This document shows positions 12,401-22,811 of a DNA stretch of 64,000 nucleotides, piece by piece (the stretch's first letter is position 1; the number at the start of each line of letters is the position of its first letter). Origin of the DNA: Mytilus edulis (Eukaryota; Mollusca; Bivalvia; Mytilida; Mytilidae); assembly GCF_963676685.1 (NCBI RefSeq), contig NC_092354.1, forward strand, positions 29,296,193-29,360,192. Direction: 5' to 3'. The notes beneath the pieces were generated by a model. That model ran no database searches. It was not told the DNA's origin and saw nothing but the letters and a program-made list of their open reading frames with translations. A program made the translations under genes and the position numbers.

Positions 12401-13622
12401 TGGTTTGTATGTATATAGTTTTAATTTTCAGAATTGTACTTTGATCTATATGATGTTATGTTTTTCTGTATAATAAAATATCCATTGGAACGTATTTATT
12501 GGATTTGTTTACTTATTTACAGAATAGAATCTTATGTCAATAATAAAAGAATAAAGCATGCTGTTTTGTTTATCTTTATATGCTAATTAAGGTGATGACC
12601 TGAGTTCTGGTATGTGAACCCTTTAAATGCCTATTCATAGTACTGATGGTCAGTATTGGTCACTTTGTCTATTCTCATTGGTCAGTTAAATCACATGTAT
12701 ATGTGTGGAGGGAAATCACTTTGTTCTTTGAAATTTCTTCTTTTGGTTTTACTCAGCATGAAGGCAGACATTTTGAACTATATACACTTATTCATATTCT
12801 GATGTCCATTTGAGTCTTTATATTCAGCCACTGTGTTACTTTGTCATCATATCATTCATTTAGGTATTTATGATTACTCACATATATATAATTGTCATTT
12901 AATTAATAATTCTAGTGTATTTGAAATGAGTGATTGATTGACTGACGGATAATACAGCTAAATTGATTAAATGGTTAAAAACTATAAAAAGTATTAAAAA
13001 CGTTTATGAGTTAATATTTAAAACCATAAGATATTAATATAAACTATCTGAGTAGTATTTTTCATTAAACTAGTAAATATAAACTAAAAGTAAAGGTTCA
13101 TGTACAAAATGTGTATTAGTGTAATTGTGCATTTTTGTGGCACAATAGTTATATTCCTTATTTTATATTCTGGAGTTACTATGACTATGTACTGTTGATT
13201 CCATCCTATGAGGGGATATTGTTATTGACCTTTGCATCTAAGTGTGAGGTAAGCATTGAGTTGGGTTTTATATGTTTTGCTATCAATGCTTATTATTTTG
13301 TTTGCTTGTGCTTATTTTTAATTGCTTTGCTCTGCTTAACATTATCTATTTAGTTTGTTTCGTGTAGAATCTAGTTTTGCATGTAATTATATTTTTAAGA
13401 CATTATAATAATTGAATAGTTTGTAAATCAATAAGCGACTTAATTCAATTAGATTACATTGATATTTTGTTAGAATAACAAAATAAGAGAAAGATGAAGA
13501 AATTGTATTCTTTATTTTAATTGGAAATTCATTGAGTTCATATTGTACTCATGTTATTATTCCTGAACCATTGGTTATGATTTTACATTTAATTACAGGG
13601 TCTTTTGTTTACAACCTTTTCG
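12401..13622. other. Non-coding spacer, possibly intron of the recombinase-like gene
   Basis: It separates the C-terminal exon from the core exon on the minus strand. No repeats from elsewhere in the window and no supported ORF were found. Confidence 0.45.
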
Positions 13623-14627
13623 TTAGCATAATACTTTTTCGTTAACATAATAAACAGAAATCCAAAACCTGAGGAGTGTTTTATTTGTGTTTAAATCCAA
13701 GAAAACCACTCGACAACACATATATATGTTACTAGGGTTTACACCTGCCATCTGTCTTATCTGTGGATCAGTAAGCTTTTGTATAGCTTTACAAGAATCT
13801 TTCGGAATGAGCGTTGGGAGCATATGGCACACACTTTTGCCAGACTGATATGACAATTTATTTATTTCAAATAATTCAAGTTCCTCTGATGTTTTGGCTT
13901 TTTTCTTGTTGGTTTCAGCTAACCAGACACCATCTTTTGCATCATTCCATTCTTTTATAGTAAGTCTACTTGGTTCTCCTCCCCGCTTGGCATTGAACAG
14001 TGTTATTCTGGCTACCACAAGATCTCTAAGCCGGGGATATTCATTCATATCTAAAATCTTGTATGGGTCATCCATCTGTGCAATTTCAGTCAGAGTGTAA
14101 TTCCGCAATCTTCTTACATCATCATCAAGAGGTAAATATTGTGGTCGTCTAAGGTTTTCCTGTCTATTCTTATTACAATTGTATTCAGCTCCATCGAATA
14201 TCTCCTTTTTGTAGTAATCAAATAATGTTTTGAATTCCTCAATTTTTACCAGCTTATCTTTCTTACCCTGCAATAAATGCTGCCCTTTTATGTGTCTCAT
14301 AACATTTTTTAAAAGGTGACCTACATTTTTTTTTAATCCAGATTTTATACCACCATCGTCTTGTGCAGCCATCACATGGATAGCATCCATAAAAGTGGTA
14401 AAGTGTTCCATTTTAAACATGTCTAATGTTAAATTTATGTCTATGCCAATTTTAGCTGCCTCGCTTTTAAAACAAAAGAAAAGATTTGCTATCATCCTCA
14501 TGTACTTCATTATATTTTTTCTGCTCTGTGTTGTTTTTGTCCTTCCTTGCTGCAAATCTTCTGTAACTGTGAAATCCAAAGTCTTTAAGTTATTTATCAG
14601 TTTTACAAAACGTTCCACTTGTGTCAT
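13623..14627 (-). pseudogene. Core domain of a tyrosine-recombinase-like protein
   Basis: A 334-codon frame. An N-terminal helical SAM-like region (about residues 1-170, basic) precedes the segment VVARITLFNAKRGGEPSRLT followed by IKEW (about residues 205-228). This fits box I of tyrosine recombinases, in which the Arg of the R-GE motif is catalytic. It continues to MLPTLIPKDSCKAIQKLTDP and AGVNPSNIYM, where similarity stops; the last ~35 residues look like intron read-through. The missing C-terminal third sits at 12,096-12,400. The frame overlaps the upstream zinc-finger frame by an ATGA and is joined to it only if one base is restored in a T6 run near 14,632-14,637. Family knowledge: proteins with a zinc finger plus a recombinase fold occur as Crypton-derived or orphan genes in molluscs and fish. 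Confidence 0.55.
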
Positions 14628-15085
14628 CCAAAAAAGCCACTTAAGATGTCTGCCTTATATTCTTCAGAGTAACCATCATCTCTAACAGCAGAAAGTGGAA
14701 TTGCAGTTGGTGCAATTGTTGTTCCATTTGCTGCTGTACATTTGATTCTGTGAATCTTCAAGTGTTCTTTTACAAAATACCCCTGACATGAGGAACACAT
14801 AGTCCTATTTTCCATTGCATTTCCTTCCCTCTGTTTTCTTGCCTGCTTTTCCTTAACTATTTGATTCACATCAAAGTCTTCCTCTTTCATCAGCATCAAG
14901 TTGTACTGGTGATAGCCTCTCCTTTTCAAATTGCATAAAACCTGATTTCTGTCTTTTACTGGAAGCTGCTTTGCTGCCTTTACCTCATCGTTGTCTCTAT
15001 GTTTAGTTAGAATCTGCCTGCTTAATCGACTTTGAAATATCCACAAAATGGAGATGGTCTTTTTGGATTTCTTTTTCCTTCAAAA
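14624..15085 (-). pseudogene. N-terminal zinc-finger part of the recombinase-like protein
   Basis: The open frame to 15046 starts at a TTG, not an ATG. It contains LTKHRDNDEVKAAKQLP, then a second metal-binding-like motif CSSCQGYFVKEHLKIHRIKC (C-x2-C...H...C). Just upstream (15,047-15,085), another frame reads PSPFCGYF, the start of a C-x2-C finger completed by the H of TKH. The two frames need one extra base in the TTT at about 15,030-15,040. The protein is therefore interrupted twice before the core, each time at a short T run. These are either decay or homopolymer sequencing errors. Confidence 0.5.
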
Positions 15086-15387
15086 CAGAATAATAAAAGA
15101 TAAATAACAAATCATCAATATGAACTCAGACCAAACACAAGAATTACTATAAGACCATGTTTTACTCATCTGGAATCTATGCATTTTGTAGACTAGTTTT
15201 TTTTAAAAGTAACTAGCTGTGCTATGAGTGCATGATACGCCCATCACTTTTTCAAAGAAAGATGTTCCACAACTCCTCAATGTCATCAGATTTTTATTAG
15301 AACTAATATATATGTGTCCAAAAGTACAATGATGCATCACTCACACTATCATATCATAAAGATCATGTGTACTATATTAGTTTCAAA

Positions 15388-15548
15388 TTGACAATGATTG
15401 GCATGTAGGGATGCAGATTTTATTTGGCTAATGATGAAATTCACTAGTAATCAGACAACCTTTAATGTGAACCCTGCTATGATTATTTGTCGAAACCCGA
15501 GAGGGAAAAAGTCAAGACTCTACCTAAATGTAAACAACGAATTAAAAA
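15388..15548 (+). repeat. Direct repeat flanking the recombinase region, right copy
   Basis: It begins TTGACAATGATTGGCATGTA and shares the run AATCAGACAACCTTTAATGT and the AAACCCGAGAGGGAAAAAGT segment with 11,923-12,085, in the same orientation. It lies about 300 bp upstream of the zinc-finger frame. Confidence 0.8.
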
Positions 15549-15976
15549 TAATTTTAATTTTGCATTTTAAATGATACAATGATACAAATTTTAAAATTTA
15601 TTCCTCAAGTTTAATTCATTTAGGCTCTTTTCAATTCAAATCTGTAACATTGCATGGAACTTACATCAGTTAGTTCATGTATCTATACTTAATTATTTCG
15701 TTTATTTTTTTTTTTTTTGTATTTTTGATTTAAAACGCAGTTCATTTGGCATTACACAAATCTCTATTCCTCTAATGTTCATAAAATTTGTGTATAAAAT
15801 CTTGCCTAAAGGACAGCAAAGTATAACAACAGTGATTGGTATCCAACTGATATTAATGAATCCACAGTATACAGAATCAGTAAATTCCATATGGGGTGAG
15901 AGCAAGCAAAGCTCAACACCAGATGAAATTTACTGACCAGCATATATTATATTAGGTCTCTAGCACAATTTGTAAA
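15549..15976. other. AT-rich spacer
   Basis: No recognisable feature. The short minus-strand open frame at 15,702-15,905 has no clear domain and runs out in a poly-T tract. Confidence 0.4.
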
Positions 15977-17053
15977 CAAGAGTGGACACACTGAAATGTC
16001 TCGCCTTCTTTACTAATCATTGATATTATGTTGATACTCCTAAATATAAAGCTTTATTACAACTGTCACATAAACTTAACATTAACCGAGAAAACTACAC
16101 ATTGATCAATGAACCATGAAAATGAGGTCAAGGTCAGATGAACCATGTCAGGCAGACATGTACAGCTAACAATGCTTCCATACAACAAAAATAGTTGACC
16201 TATTGGCTTTAATTTGCTTATAGTTTAAGAAAAATAGACCAAAACACAAAAACTTACCACTGAGCAATGAACCGTGAAAACCAGGTCAAGGTCAAATAAA
16301 ACCTGCACGACTGTCATATAGATCATAAAATATTTCCATACACCAAATATAGTTGATCTATGACATATAGTGTTAGATAAAAAGACCAAAACTCAAAAAC
16401 TTAACTTTGACCACTGAACCATGAAAATGAGGTCAAGGTCAGATGACATCTGCCCGCTAGACATGTACACCTAACAATCATTCAATACAACAAATATAGT
16501 AAACCTATTGCATAAAGTTTGAGAAAAACAGACCAAAACACAAAAACATAACTATAACCACTGAACCATGAAAATGAGGTCAAGGTCAGATGACACCTGC
16601 CAGTTGGACATGTACACCTTACAGTCCTTCCATACACCGAATATACTAGACATATTGCTTATAGTATCTGAGATATGGACTTGACCACCATAACTTAACC
16701 TTGTTCACTGATCCATGAAATGAGGTCGAGGTCAAGTGAAAACTGTCTGACGGGCATGAGGACCTTGCAAGGTACGCACATACCAAATATAGTTATCCTA
16801 TTACTTATAGTAAGAGAGAATTCAACATTACAAAAAATCTGAACTTTTTTCTCAAGTGGTCACTGAACCATGAAAATGAGGTCAAGGACATTGGACATGT
16901 GACTGACGGAAACTTCGTAACATGAGGCATCTATATACAAAATATGAAGCATCCAGGTATTCCACCTTCTAAAATATATAGCTTTTAAGAAGTGAGCTAA
17001 CACCGCCACTATCCCTATGTCGAGCTTTCTGCAACAAAAGTTGCAGGCTCGAC
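15977..17053 (-). repeat. Family F3, copy B (full length)
   Basis: Reverse-oriented counterpart of 7,258-8,302. It starts with CAAGAGTGGACACACTGAAA and ends in the same hairpin (GTCGAGC...GCTCGAC at 17,019-17,053). Modules with ATGAAAATGAGGTCAAGGTC recur at about 130-160 bp. Confidence 0.75.
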
Positions 17054-17079
17054 AAAAATGAATCTTACCCTCTTTCTAT

Positions 17080-17535
17080 GGGTAATTCAGATGCAGTTGT
17101 AAACCTTGATATCACAATTTTAACACAACATTAAACTGACAGTGTATTTAAAATAAAACACCCCAAATATCCTAATGTTAAAAATGTTTGCCAACTGGTC
17201 ATGTTGGTACGCCTAGAAGCTCACTTGTATAAACCAAATTTCAGAAATCCTTGTATGGTAGTTCCAGAGAAAGATGTGACGAAAGTTTTAACTTGGCTAT
17301 CATGTGTAAAATGATACAAGTGTTCAGTAAACATGAAGTTGTCGAGTGATGAATCTGAAAATGCATCACACGGTATAACTTACTTATATAAACCCTGAAA
17401 TTTCATAAATCCTTGTCAAGTAGTTTCTGAGAAAAATGCGACGAAATTTTCATGGCATGGACAGACTGACAGATGAATGGATTGGACAGAAAGAGGTAAA
17501 ACAGTATACCCCTTTTTTTTAAAGTGGGGGTATAA
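17080..17535 (+). repeat. Dispersed repeat ending in AAAGTGGGGGTATAA (family F5)
   Basis: Non-coding block ending AACAGTATACCCC, a T-run and AAAGTGGGGGTATAA. The ATACCCCC/GGGGGTAT pair could form a terminal hairpin. I recall this as a bivalve dispersed repeat. Confidence 0.45.
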
Positions 17536-17747
17536 AAATAGTTGACCTATTGCTTAAGTACTTGAAAAACAGTGTCTCATAGACTGAAAAAAAATTATAC
17601 CAAAATGTTTTATTTATCAATAAACAATATAAATTAGGTCAAGGTCAGACATACCTGCCAGACAAACATGTACACTTAACAATTATTTCATCACTAAATA
17701 TAGCTGACCTATTTCGTATAGTACTTGGAAAACAGACCAAAACAAAA
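17536..17747 (-). repeat. Fragment of family F3
   Basis: It contains AGGTCAAGGTCAGACATACC and ATTTCGTATAGTACTTGGAA type modules shared with copies A and B. It directly abuts copy C. Confidence 0.55.
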
Positions 17748-18682
17748 CAAGAGTGCACACTGTGAAATGTCTCATCCTCTTTACTTATCATTGATATTAT
17801 GCTGAAAGTCCTAAATATAAAGCTTTATTAAAACTGTCACATAAACTTAACATTAACCAAGAAAGCTAATCCTTGACCAATGAACCATGAAACTGAGGTC
17901 AAGGTCAGATGAACCATGCCAGACAGACATATGCAGCTAAAATTTTTTCCATACAACAAATATAGTTGACCTGTTGTTATAGTTGAAGAAAAACAGACCA
18001 AAACACAAAAACTTAACACTGAGCAATGAACAGTGAAAATGAGGTCAAGGTCGAATAAAACATGCACAACTCACCTATAAATCATAAAATGTTTCCATAA
18101 AACCAAAAATAATTGACCTATTGCATATAGTATTAGAAAAAATACTGAAACTTAAAAAAAATTACTATTATAACAAATGAACCATGAAAATGAGGTCCAG
18201 GTCAAATGACACCTGCCAGTTGGGCATGCACACCTTACAGTCCTTCCATACACCAAATATACTAGACCTTTTGCTTATAGTATCTGAAATATGGACTTGA
18301 CCACCAAAACTTAACCTTGTTCACTGATCTTCGAAATGAGGTTGATGTCAAGTGAAAACTGTATGACTGGCATGAAGACCTTGCAAAGTACGCAAATACC
18401 AAATACAGTTATCCTATTACTTATAATAAGAGAGAATTTAACACTTTAAAAAATCTTTACTTTTTTTTCAAACTCAATTTCTTCACTGAATCATGAAAAT
18501 AAAGTCAAGGACATTGGACATGTGACTGACGGAAACTTCGTAACTTGAGGCATTTTATAATATACAAAGTTTGAAGCATCCAGGAATTCCACCTTCTAAA
18601 ATATATTAGCTTTTAAGAATTAAGCTAAAGCTGTAGCCGCGGGCTCAATATCCCTATGTTGAGCTTTCTGCAACAAAAGTTG
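17748..18682 (-). repeat. Family F3, copy C (cut short at the hairpin)
   Basis: It starts CAAGAGTGCACACTGTGAAA and keeps the internal modules. It stops inside the terminal hairpin (GAGCTTTCTGCAACAAAAGTTG), exactly where the Penelope-like element begins. Confidence 0.7.
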
Positions 18683-19036
18683 AATGAGATATAACGAGTC
18701 CAGAACCAATCCTATATATACCAATACATATTCTTAGTATTTGACTTTATTTCATAATCTATTTTGTTCAATTCAATATTTTATCATAAATATTTGTTGT
18801 TTTTTAAGGTGTTTCGGTTAAGGTTTAACTACCAAGGCTTTTCCTCATCAGGTATCCCAAGCCTCTAACTAATAAAATAATCAGTTTCAAAGTAAAGTTC
18901 AAAGCATCCATACGCATAGAATTTAAAAATTCTGCATACCGGGATACGACACCTGGTAACTTTGTATTGATGTATTGTATTCTAAATTAAATCAGTTTAT
19001 GATTTGATATAACTATTGTCTTTTATGTTGTGATTT
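18681..19036 (-). repeat. Penelope pseudo-LTR, left inverted copy
   Basis: Reverse complement of 20,080-20,440. It starts TGAATGAGATATAACGAGTC and contains TACCAAGGCTTTTCCTCATC. Confidence 0.8.
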
Positions 19037-19649
19037 GCTCATAGCATATACTGTTGTTCAGGAAATTCAGTGTTTGTTTAATATATAGATTTTTATCCAG
19101 AACAACAGTAGATGAATTTTTGTCAGCTTTCTTAATAATTATATTATTATTTGAACGTAAGGTTTTGAGTGCCGCTCTCTCATGTTTAGAAAGATTATTT
19201 CTAACTTTGTTTATTTTAAGTCTGCATATTTCCATCTTTGTGGCAAATAGATAATTTTCTATTGTGTTGTTTGCTAAAGAGGGTTTAAATCCCGATTTGA
19301 TTCTAAAAGGATGATTGGTGTCCGCATTAGTTTTATCACTAAAGTGATATTTGCATCGCATTTTTCTACCTAGTTCGTCAAAATCTCGTAAGAGATTTTG
19401 TTTAATGTATTTTACATATGGACTGGGAATAAATTTTAATCCCTTTGCAAGAACTAATATTTCATAGTTTGTGAGATTCTCACGTGAAAACACTTCTATA
19501 TAGTTTAAAGCTTTTTTTACATTTTCATGAAAGTGTTTTGTGCGTTTAAGATGGCCTTTGTTATTATTATGTATACGGAGTTTACTTTTGTATTTTATTA
19601 ATCGTTTTTTCTTATCCCTTTTTCTGAGAGATCTTTTTCTATTACTCAT
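19023..19649 (-). pseudogene. N-terminal fragment of Penelope-like reverse transcriptase
   Basis: A 208-codon frame from an ATG. A very basic start (SNRKRSLRKRDKKKRLIKYK) is followed by LTNYEILVLAKGLKFIPSP (about residues 60-78). Then comes LSKHERAALKTLRSNNNIII and KKADKNSSTVVLDKNLYIKQ (about 154-193). The motif of an ADK followed by VVxDxxxYI is the signature of the RT1/RT2 region of Penelope-like polymerases. The frame ends by running straight into the pseudo-LTR (stop after YEQITT), so the catalytic YADD region is lost. Confidence 0.7.
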
Positions 19650-19713
19650 AGTAATTTATTTATATAAAAAAAATTTTTGTGACAAAACAATTTTGTTTGT
19701 TTTGTATAATTAT

Positions 19714-19815
19714 TTCAACTCTAATTGAGAGATGAAATGAATATATATGAAATTCAACTCTATTTGAGAGATGAAATGTATTTTATTAATTCTACTCTAT
19801 TTGAGAGATGAATTG
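19714..19815 (+). repeat. Short tandem repeat at the head-to-head junction
   Basis: Three units of ~43 bp, each containing the palindromic stretch TCAACTCTATTTGAGAGATG. The unit lies between the two opposing coding fragments, where a 5' UTR would be. Confidence 0.65.
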
Positions 19816-19861
19816 ATTTGTATTTTGTTTAAATCTATTTCAAAAATTATACATTGTATAT

Positions 19862-20060
19862 GTAAACTCTGTTGAAGTGTTTGTTCACTTTAGCCACCAA
19901 ATTTAATCCTTCCTTCAATGGACTAAATAAAGCAATTAAAAAACATTGGCACCTAATTGAACAAAATGATAGCACAAAAACCATGTTTCCAAAACCTCCG
20001 ATCATAGCATATAAAAGACACAAAAACTTGAAGGATCTACTTACATCCTCCAAGTTATAG
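19862..20060 (+). pseudogene. C-terminal RT fragment of a Penelope-like element
   Basis: The plus frame reads CLFTLATKFNPSFNGLNKAI, then KKHWHLIEQND, TMFPKPPIIAYKRHKNLKDL and LTSSKL before a stop. The pattern (T-x-NP, hydrophobic K-x-W, FPxPPxxxYKRxxNLxDLL) is what precedes the GIY-YIG endonuclease in Penelope-like proteins. The endonuclease itself is missing and the pseudo-LTR starts 20 bp later. Confidence 0.65.
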
Positions 20061-20079
20061 GATAAACCAAGTTATAGGA

Positions 20080-20440
20080 TAAATCACAACATAAAAGACA
20101 ATAGTTATATCAAATCATAAACTGATTTAATTTAGAATACAATACATCAATACAAAGTTACCAAAAAGAAAAGTATCCCAGTATGCAGAATTTTTAAATT
20201 CTATGCGTATGGATGCTTTGGACTTTACTTTGAAACTGATTATTTTATTAGTTAGAGGCTTGGGATACCTGATGAGGAAAAAGCCTTGGTAGTTAAACCT
20301 TAACCGAAACACCTTAAAAAACAACAAATATTTATGATAAAATATTGAATTGAACAAAATAGATTATGAAATAAAGTCAAATACTAAGAATATGTATTGG
20401 TATATATAGGATTGGTTCTGGACTTATTATATCTCATTCA
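20080..20440 (+). repeat. Penelope pseudo-LTR, right copy 1
   Basis: It begins AAATCACAACATAAAAGACA and ends TTATATCTCATTCA. It carries GATACCTGATGAGGAAAAAG and CCTTAACCGAAACACC; CTGATGA and GAAAC are hammerhead core elements, but I cannot close all three stems. Confidence 0.8.
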
Positions 20441-20708
20441 AGTATCCCGGTATGCAGAATTTTTAAATTCTATGCGTATGGATGCTTTGAACTTTACTTC
20501 GAAACTGATTATTTTATTAGTTAGAGACTTGGGATACCTGATGAGGAAAAGCCTTGGTAGTTAAACCTTAACCGAAACACCTTAAAAAACAACAAATATT
20601 TATGATAAAATATTGAATTGAACAAAATAGATTATGAAATAAAGTCAAATACTAAGAATATGTATTGGTATATATAGGATTGATTCTGGACTCGTTATAT
20701 CTCATTCA
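20441..20708 (+). repeat. Penelope pseudo-LTR, right copy 2 (5'-truncated)
   Basis: It repeats 20,172-20,440 in tandem with a few substitutions, for example GGACTCGTTATATC versus GGACTTATTATATC. Confidence 0.8.
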
Positions 20709-20860
20709 AAAACCTTAACATTGACTTATCAACCATGAAAATAAGATTGAGGTCAGATGAAATCTGCCACACTGAGATGTACCCCTTATAATCATTCCAT
20801 ACACCAAAAATAGCTAACCTACTGCTTAAAACTTTAAAGAAATTAAAAAAAAATGTTTTA
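20709..20860 (-). repeat. Fragment of family F3
   Basis: AACCATGAAAATAAGATTGA and ATCATTCCATACACCAAAAA are F3 module landmarks. The fragment is diverged. Confidence 0.5.
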
Positions 20861-20908
20861 ATGTCTGGAAACAAGAAAAATGCTTGTTTTGGTCCCTTTT
20901 TTGGTCAT

Positions 20909-21151
20909 TTTTATAAATTTCCTGTTTACAAAATTTTGAATTTTTCGAAAAACTGAGGATTTTCTTATCTCAGGCATAGCTTAACTTTATTTGGCAAAAC
21001 TTTTTGGAATTTTGGATCCTCAATGCTCTTCAATTTTGTACTTGTTTGGCTTTATAAATATTTTGATATGAGCGTCCCTGATGAGTCTTATGTAGACGAA
21101 ACGCGTGCCTGGTGTCCTCAATTATAATCCTGGTACCTTTGATATCTATTT
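20909..21151 (+). repeat. Dispersed repeat with hammerhead-like core, copy 1
   Basis: This ~243-bp repeat has a second, minus-oriented copy at 53,761-54,005. Its 3' part holds CTGATGA (21,078-21,084), a GTC/GAC stem II around TTATGTA, then GAAAC. ACGC/GTGT can pair as stem III and a GTC cleavage triplet falls at 21,114-21,116. It ends TATAATCCTGGTACCTTTGA. Confidence 0.7.
21073..21120 (+). ncRNA. Candidate hammerhead-like ribozyme motif
   Basis: Core order matches the hammerhead consensus CUGANGA, stem II, GAAA, stem III, NUH. Stem II is 3 bp with a 7-nt loop. Stem III is about 4 bp including a G-U. Stem I does not pair directly next to the core, so activity is uncertain. Hammerheads of this style are known in Penelope-like elements and in bivalve dispersed repeats. 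Confidence 0.4.
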
Positions 21152-21534
21152 TGCCCCTAATTCCTGAATGATTGGAAGATTACCCCACAACTCAATCCCA
21201 GCCTTCGCTTTGTGATATGGAAACTTATGGTAAAATTTCAGAGAGATTCTTTCACTCACACACAAGTTATTGTCTGGAAACAAAATGCCTGTTTTTGGCC
21301 TTTTTTTCCAAAACTTTTGGTACCATAACCCCCAAAATCAATCCCAACCTTCCTTTTGGGGTAATGAAGGTAATATTTGTTAAGAGATCCATTCCCTTAA
21401 ATTAAAGTAATTGTACAGAAACTCAATGTGCTTTCAAACAATGCTGACACCGAACGGACAACGACGACAGCATCAAAACATTATATGAATACAGCAAATT
21501 TTTGCCTACATAAACAACTCAATTTCTTTTCAAT
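21152..21534 (+). repeat. Diverged bivalve dispersed repeat
   Basis: Contains ACCCCCAAAATCAATCCCAA and GTCTGGAAACAAAATGCC, the latter similar to 20,854-20,882. Non-coding. Confidence 0.35.
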
Positions 21535-21775
21535 CAGTCACTGAACCATGAAATTGAGGAAATGACATTGGACACATGACAAACGAACACTTTGTAACAT
21601 AAGGTATCTGCATACAAGATATGAAGCATCCAGGTCTTTAATCTTATGAAATATCCAGGTCTTTAATCTTACAAAACATAAGGCTTTATAAAAACTACTA
21701 TTGTGACGCCGCTATTGCTGCTGGAAAGTTATACATATGTCTCACAAACTGCAACGAAATACTGCGGCGAGACAA
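21535..21775 (-). repeat. Fragment of family F3
   Basis: Shares GTCACTGAACCATGAAATTG, ACATTGGACACATGAC and AAGATATGAAGCATCCAGGT with the hairpin-proximal end of F3. Confidence 0.55.
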
Positions 21776-22149
21776 AAAACCAAAGATGGAGGACCATCAT
21801 TTGGTTTCGTTTTCTATCTTTCTAATAAGCAAGCCATATGATACAGCTGTAACTGGTTCTAAAATCAGATCCAGATGATCAACTACCTTTTTATAGTTGG
21901 CAGCCATGCATTTGTGGAAGTTGTTTTTGTCTGTTGTAGATATGTTTTTTAATCTGCTTTTCTGCATTAAACTAGTGTTTAAACAAAAAAAATATCACTA
22001 TAAAGAATAATACTGGTGAAAATAATATTTCCAGACACTTTTTTTACCCTAATTAAAAGATTGGCCACAGTTGTTACCCATATCATATTTCTACATCTAC
22101 ATCTCTGATAAAAATAAACTGTTATCACAGAGATATGTCTCGCTTTTTT

Positions 22150-22500
22150 TAATTTTGATAATGCAAATGTTGAAATTAAAATAGCAACACTATTACATGT
22201 AAGTTTTGCAAATATTCAAAGTCAATGAAACATGACTGAAGGTACATGACAAGACAATCTCCATGGAAATGTGTTGTGCCATTAATGCTAATACAACTGC
22301 ATACCAGATACCATTGACTTATCATAATTAGTTCTCTTTAAACAAACATAAATACAAACTAATACATGTCAACTAAGCAAAATTTCAATGTCAATAAACC
22401 ATAACTGAGGGGGTAGGGTCAAACAATCTCCATGGAAATGAGATATGCCAATGATTATACAACTGCATACCAAATATCATTTACTCATCACTAGTGGCGC
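22150..22500 (+). repeat. Two-unit tandem repeat
   Basis: ACAATCTCCATGGAAATG followed by ATACAACTGCATACCA occurs twice, about 170 bp apart, with intervening similarity. Non-coding. Confidence 0.5.
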
Positions 22501-22633
22501 CCATTAACTGACATAATCACAAACTAATCTTCGGATTTCAAATGTTTTACATTGAGTGTTCCAGATAAAGGCAAATCAAGAAAAGCACCTCGGACGAAAT
22601 AAATTAACACCGTGTAGAGAACATTGTACTCAG

Positions 22634-22811
22634 GTAAAACAGGGCGAATAAGCAAGTCACAATACAAAAAGTGACAATAATATTTGGTAGAAGTAAAATC
22701 ACAAAAATACTGAACTCAGAGGAGAATCTAATCGGAAAGTCCATCATCACATGGCAAACATGGTATTAAATAAAATATGTTTATTTTTCCAGGAAAGGGA
22801 AGCAATGTACA
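22634..22811 (+). repeat. Dispersed repeat, copy 1 of a direct pair
   Basis: AACAGGGCGAATAAGCAAGT to GGAAAGGGAAGCAATGTAC. The second copy is at 23,816-24,031. The central ACAAAAATACTGAACTCAGA block is one I recall as common in Mytilus. Confidence 0.75.

Larger units (their letters stand above)
18681..20708. mobile_element. Rearranged Penelope-like retroelement
   Basis: The block has an inverted ~355-bp terminal repeat at the left (18,681-19,036, minus) and a matching plus-oriented copy at the right (20,080-20,440). A further truncated plus copy (20,441-20,708) sits in tandem. Inside, the N-terminal part of the RT protein is on the minus strand and the part just before the endonuclease is on the plus strand, so two partial copies meet head to head around 19,660-19,860. 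Such pseudo-LTR arrangements, inverted or tandem, are typical of Penelope-like elements. The catalytic RT core and GIY-YIG domain are absent, so this copy is dead. It interrupts or abuts F3 copy C. Confidence 0.75.

Noticed and set aside
20250-20320. Hammerhead ribozyme inside the Penelope pseudo-LTR (CTGATGA ... CCGAAAC)
   Set aside because: Core words are present, but the stem II arms are long and poorly paired and no NUH site with a stem III could be placed; mentioned only as a possibility in the repeat entry.
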